A DNA stretch of 17,242 nt from positions 1 through 17,242 of the forward strand of contig JAVBYH010000364.1 of the NCBI GenBank assembly GCA_030824175.1, in the 5' to 3' direction. Source of the DNA: Bacteroidota bacterium (lineage in GTDB: Bacteria > Bacteroidota > Ignavibacteria > UBA10030 > UBA8401). The position numbers and the translations under genes are program-made. The notes under the pieces were generated by a model. The model did no database searches, was not told the origin of the DNA, and saw only the letters and a list, made by a program, of their open reading frames with translations. Below are positions 14,249-17,242 of this stretch, piece after piece (the stretch's first letter is position 1; every line of letters starts with the position of its first letter).

Positions 14249-15334
14249 ATGAATACTCCCATGGATCCGTTAGCACTTGCAGAACTCGACATTGAGAATC
14301 TCGCGGCTCGTTTGTCTGAAAATCCCCGGTCCCCCCTTTTCGCGCGCCTGGCAGACCTGTATCTGTCGCGTCAGCGTGTGAGAGAGGCTGTCGCACTGTG
14401 CGAGAACGGCATCACCCTGTATCCCTCGTATGCGGGCGGGCATATCGTCCTCGGCAAGTGCTATCAGCAGCTGGGCGAATTTACAAAGGCCAGGCTGTCG
14501 TATCAGCGGGCGCTTGTCCTGTCGCCGTACAATTCCGTGCTGCACAGATTGCTTGTGGCGCTTCCGGAATCCGTTGATAATGTGCCGGCTGAAAGCGACG
14601 CGATTTTAGCGGGGCCGGTCTCACTTCCCGTGATGCCGGAACCCGAGGCCGCTCCGGTCCCGGCGGCTGTGAATGCAGATCCGATGATGTCTCCGGTCCC
14701 GGCTGCCGTCTATGCCGATCCGATGATGTTGCCGGCTCCGGCTGCCGTGATGTCCGAATCCGAAGCCGCTCCGGCCCCGGCTGCCGTGAATGACGATCCG
14801 ATGATGTTGCCGGCTCCCGTCCCGACGCCGCCCGAGGCAGCGGGTGTCGATACTCCGCCGCCCGTGCAGGAGCCATTAACGACAATCTATGAGCCGATTC
14901 CGCCGCCGACCGTCCCCCCCGGTCCGGACGAGATGGCGCCATCGTTCGATCCGTTCCCGACATTCGAACAATATATCGATCTCCATCCGACGATGGAGCC
15001 GACGATGACGCTTGAAGAATATTTAAAGGGCCGCAGTTCCTCACCCCTGTCCGAACCGTCCACCGACTTCGAGAGCCTCGCCAAGAAGCTGCAGAACGCG
15101 AAGCGCATCGTTCCCGCGGACACATCCGTCGAACAAGCCTCGCTTGTGAACGAGACGGGGTCGACTCCGCAGGCGATCGTGTCGCCGACGATGGCCGAGA
15201 TCTATGTATCACAGAATGAATTCGACGCCGCGTTGTCGGCGTACGAGGCGCTCATCATTCGTCACCCCGCCCAGGCGGTGTTGTTCTCGAAGCGCATCGA
15301 GGAAATCAAAGAGCTGCAGCGGAACAACCGATGA
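14249..15334 (+). CDS. TPR-repeat protein with proline-rich 13-residue repeats
   Basis: The 361-residue protein starts MNTPMDPLALAELDIENLA. Residues 28-97 form two tetratricopeptide repeats (LFARLADLYLSRQRVREAVALCENGITLYPS, then GGHIVLGKCYQQLGEFTKARLSYQRALVLSP). Residues 124-188 are a tandem 13-residue Pro/Ala-rich repeat tract, and 189-260 continue proline-rich and acidic. A further TPR-like unit (313-346, AEIYVSQNEFDAALSAYEALIIRHP) closes the protein. No signal peptide or membrane helix is seen, so it is probably a cytoplasmic scaffold. A longer frame from 14201 would start upstream of the terminator stem, so I chose the ATG at 14249. Its TGA overlaps the ATG of the glnD-like gene, which suggests coupled expression. 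No specific function is known to me. Confidence 0.85.
   Translation: MNTPMDPLALAELDIENLAARLSENPRSPLFARLADLYLSRQRVREAVALCENGITLYPSYAGGHIVLGKCYQQLGEFTKARLSYQRALVLSPYNSVLHRLLVALPESVDNVPAESDAILAGPVSLPVMPEPEAAPVPAAVNADPMMSPVPAAVYADPMMLPAPAAVMSESEAAPAPAAVNDDPMMLPAPVPTPPEAAGVDTPPPVQEPLTTIYEPIPPPTVPPGPDEMAPSFDPFPTFEQYIDLHPTMEPTMTLEEYLKGRSSSPLSEPSTDFESLAKKLQNAKRIVPADTSVEQASLVNETGSTPQAIVSPTMAEIYVSQNEFDAALSAYEALIIRHPAQAVLFSKRIEEIKELQRNNR
14618..14812 (+). repeat. Five tandem 39-bp (13-residue) repeats in the TPR gene
   Basis: Residues 124-188 divide into five 13-residue units. Units 2, 3 and 5 are of the form [VA]PAAVxxDPMMxP, while units 1 and 4 share VMxExEAAP. The DNA copies are similar but diverged, with GATCCGATGATG in units 2, 3 and 5. 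Such tracts are flexible linkers and prone to gain or lose units by slippage. Confidence 0.8.
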
Positions 15335-17242
15335 CGACCGCTTCGGTTGCAGAGATGAAAAAAGAGTACAAGGACGAATCGGAACGCATCTTCCGCTTTC
15401 ATCGCTGCGGGGCCACGGGGTACGACACCGCCGCCGAGCTTACAGAACTGACCGACCGCACGCTCACGGCCGTCTGGAACGCGAATCCGAGCTCGTCGAA
15501 CGATCTTGGTGCCGTCATCGCCCTCGGCGGCTACGGCCGGTACGAGATGTGTCCCCATTCCGATTTCGACCTCATGATCGTCTTCGCAGACGAGAAGGCG
15601 AAAGCTGCCGGCGCCGAAAGCGCGCAGCGTTTCCTCCATTCCCTCTGGAACATCGGCTTCGACATCGGCCACAGCGTACGCACGATCAACGACTGCATTA
15701 AACTCTACCAGACGGATGTCGACGTGTGGGCCTCCGTGCTTGAGAGCCGCTATGTGTGCGGCAGCACGTCGGTGCTCAGGGAATACACGCAGGTCATGAT
15801 GCAGGCCGTGAGCAAGGGACGGGACGTGAAGTTCGTCGCGTCGGTGCTCGAGGGCATCGACGAACGCCACCTCAAGTACGGCAATTCCGTGCGGCTGCTG
15901 GAGCCGAACATCAAGAACAGCGCAGGTGGACTGCGCGACGTGCATTCCATCCTGTGGATGAACCGGGCGACGGACACGACGTATTTCGGGGCGGCTCCGT
16001 TCACGAGCTCCAGGTCCGCGTGCGCCGAAATGTTCGAGATCTCCGAACGCAAGGGGCTCATTACGCGCGACGAGATGCACGACGCCGTGCGCTCGCTCGA
16101 CAAGCTGCTGCGCATCCGCCACGAGATGCACTACGGATCCACAACGATCCGCGACAATCTTGCATTCGCGACGCAGCGCGAGATCGCGCGCGGACTCCGC
16201 TACACGGGCGCCGACGAACTGCGCGTGGTTGAGCGGTTCATGCGCGATTATTTCCTTCATGCGCGCATTATTTATAAAATGAACCAGCGCCTTGCGCAGC
16301 CCTTCCGCAAAGGCACCCCCGCCTCTCGGTGGCTGCGGCCGAAGGAACTGGTCCTCGACGACAGATACGTGCTGCGCGAGGGAACGATCGTTCTGCGGAA
16401 TCCGTCGGAGGAATTCACGACGCCCGACGAGCTGGTGAACGCATTCTACTGGAGCGCCGTGCACACGGCCGAGATCGATCCGCCGCTGATGACCCGATTG
16501 GAAAAAGCGTCGCGCGCAGTGGAACTGTTCACGCCGCAGCTGCGCGAGGGTCCGGCCGCTGCCTCCGCGTTCCGATCGGTGATGTCCCTGCCGAACAATG
16601 TCTCGGCGGCGCTCCGCGCGATGAACGACTGCGACGTGCTCGGCGCGCTCATTCCGCAATGGGCGGCGCTCGTCGCCTACGTGCAGCACAGCATGTATCA
16701 CTTTTACACTGTCGACGCGCACACACTCCTCGCGATCGAGCGCGCGGAGCTCCTGAGCGGGCATCCCGGCATGCTGGGAACGGTCTACCGGTCGGTCTCG
16801 CGCCGCGATCTGCTGTATTACGCGCTTCTGCTTCATGATATCGAGAAGCCGGCGGGAGTCTCCGGTCACGATCGGCGCGGGGCGGAAACCGCCTCGGCGA
16901 TCCTGACAACACTCGCGGTGGACGATCCGCTCGGTGATGTCGCCTTCCTCATTCGCAACCATCTCGTGATGGAGCAGATGGCGTACCGCCGCAACTACCA
17001 TGCGCCGGAAACCATCGCCGAATTCGCGTCGCTCTTCGACAGGCGGGAACAGCTGGATATGCTCTTCGTCGTGACATACTGCGACCTCTCCGCGGTGAAC
17101 AGAAACGTCTGGTCGAGCTGGAAGGAAGCGGTGCTCGAAGACCTCTACACGCGGACGGCAACCGTGCTCGAGCGCTCGGGGAAGGCCGGGACGACGCACA
17201 CGGAGGACGTGCGCTCGGCGCTCGTCGCCGCGCTGGCGCTGC
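15331..17242 (+). CDS. glnD: GlnD-like PII uridylyltransferase/uridylyl-removing enzyme (partial, cut by right edge)
   Basis: An open frame of 637 codons runs off the edge. Its nucleotidyltransferase domain has GGYGRYEMCPHSDFDLMIVF (66-85) with metal ligands D78 and D80. The GlnD-specific segment LLEPNIKNSAGGLRDVHSILWM follows. The HD-domain pattern is seen as YTVDAHTLL (459-467), LLHDIEKP (500-507), GHDRRGAE (512-519), IRNHLVM (541-547) and D585. The carboxy-terminal ACT domains, which sense glutamine, would lie beyond the window. In other bacteria this enzyme modifies PII (GlnB/GlnK) according to nitrogen status. The ATG at 15331 overlaps the TGA of the TPR gene (ATGA). The HD stretch HDIEKPAGVSGHD has a slightly longer insert than the usual form, but the key residues are present. 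Confidence 0.92.
   Translation, partial: MTTASVAEMKKEYKDESERIFRFHRCGATGYDTAAELTELTDRTLTAVWNANPSSSNDLGAVIALGGYGRYEMCPHSDFDLMIVFADEKAKAAGAESAQRFLHSLWNIGFDIGHSVRTINDCIKLYQTDVDVWASVLESRYVCGSTSVLREYTQVMMQAVSKGRDVKFVASVLEGIDERHLKYGNSVRLLEPNIKNSAGGLRDVHSILWMNRATDTTYFGAAPFTSSRSACAEMFEISERKGLITRDEMHDAVRSLDKLLRIRHEMHYGSTTIRDNLAFATQREIARGLRYTGADELRVVERFMRDYFLHARIIYKMNQRLAQPFRKGTPASRWLRPKELVLDDRYVLREGTIVLRNPSEEFTTPDELVNAFYWSAVHTAEIDPPLMTRLEKASRAVELFTPQLREGPAAASAFRSVMSLPNNVSAALRAMNDCDVLGALIPQWAALVAYVQHSMYHFYTVDAHTLLAIERAELLSGHPGMLGTVYRSVSRRDLLYYALLLHDIEKPAGVSGHDRRGAETASAILTTLAVDDPLGDVAFLIRNHLVMEQMAYRRNYHAPETIAEFASLFDRREQLDMLFVVTYCDLSAVNRNVWSSWKEAVLEDLYTRTATVLERSGKAGTTHTEDVRSALVAALAL

Noticed and set aside
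15262..17199. Long minus-strand open frame (645 codons) opposite glnD
   Set aside because: It is the antisense shadow of the glnD-like gene, rich in Arg and His as expected from GC-rich reverse reading, with no recognisable domain.

Overview
The window reads as a piece of bacterial chromosome centred on a replication origin. It most likely comes from the Bacteroidota/Chlorobiota/Ignavibacteriota side of the FCB group. That placement is inferred from an LptE lipoprotein of the Bacteroidetes/Chlorobi type, a small dGK-like deoxynucleoside kinase, the order miaB - SPOR protein - sigma-54 activator - lptE, fairly GC-rich coding DNA, and the fact that most starts lack a clear Shine-Dalgarno sequence (dnaN and the secreted hydrolase are exceptions). 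Nothing here fixes the genus.

Positions 1-3529 hold the origin and replication block, all transcribed leftward: dnaA (start near 3054), dnaN (1182-67) and the first ten codons of recF at the left edge. Two AT-rich non-coding stretches, 1183-1596 (dnaA-dnaN gap) and 3055-3529 (upstream of dnaA), both carry clusters of DnaA boxes, so the origin looks bipartite around dnaA. The dnaA-dnaN gap also has an AT-rich unwinding-element candidate bordered by DnaA-trio-like triplets. Genes point away from this region on both sides.

Positions 3530-8561 form a mixed accessory and metabolic stretch: an AspT/YidE-type membrane transporter with two RCK_C domains, followed closely by an orphan NarL/FixJ response regulator; a convergent deoxynucleoside kinase; a secreted alpha/beta hydrolase; and a convergent phosphate acetyltransferase whose terminator is written into the last codons of the hydrolase gene.

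Positions 8733-14157 form a rightward, partly overlapping gene set: miaB (tRNA ms2i6A methylthiotransferase), an exported SPOR-domain protein, a sigma-54 activator without a receiver domain, lptE (LPS transport lipoprotein), and after 45 nt a membrane processive GT2 glycosyltransferase. Envelope biogenesis is the common theme of the last members. A strong terminator ends this block, and a sigma-70-like promoter nested in its left arm appears to start the next unit: a TPR protein with a proline-rich 13-residue repeat tract, translationally coupled (ATGA) to a glnD-like PII uridylyltransferase that runs off the right edge.

I did not see CRISPR arrays, transposons, prophage genes, tRNA or rRNA genes, or toxin-antitoxin pairs. 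No convincing new multi-gene system is visible. The most interesting signals are regulatory: the origin layout, the promoter nested in a terminator, the terminator inside a coding sequence, and perfect inverted repeats in two divergent promoter regions.
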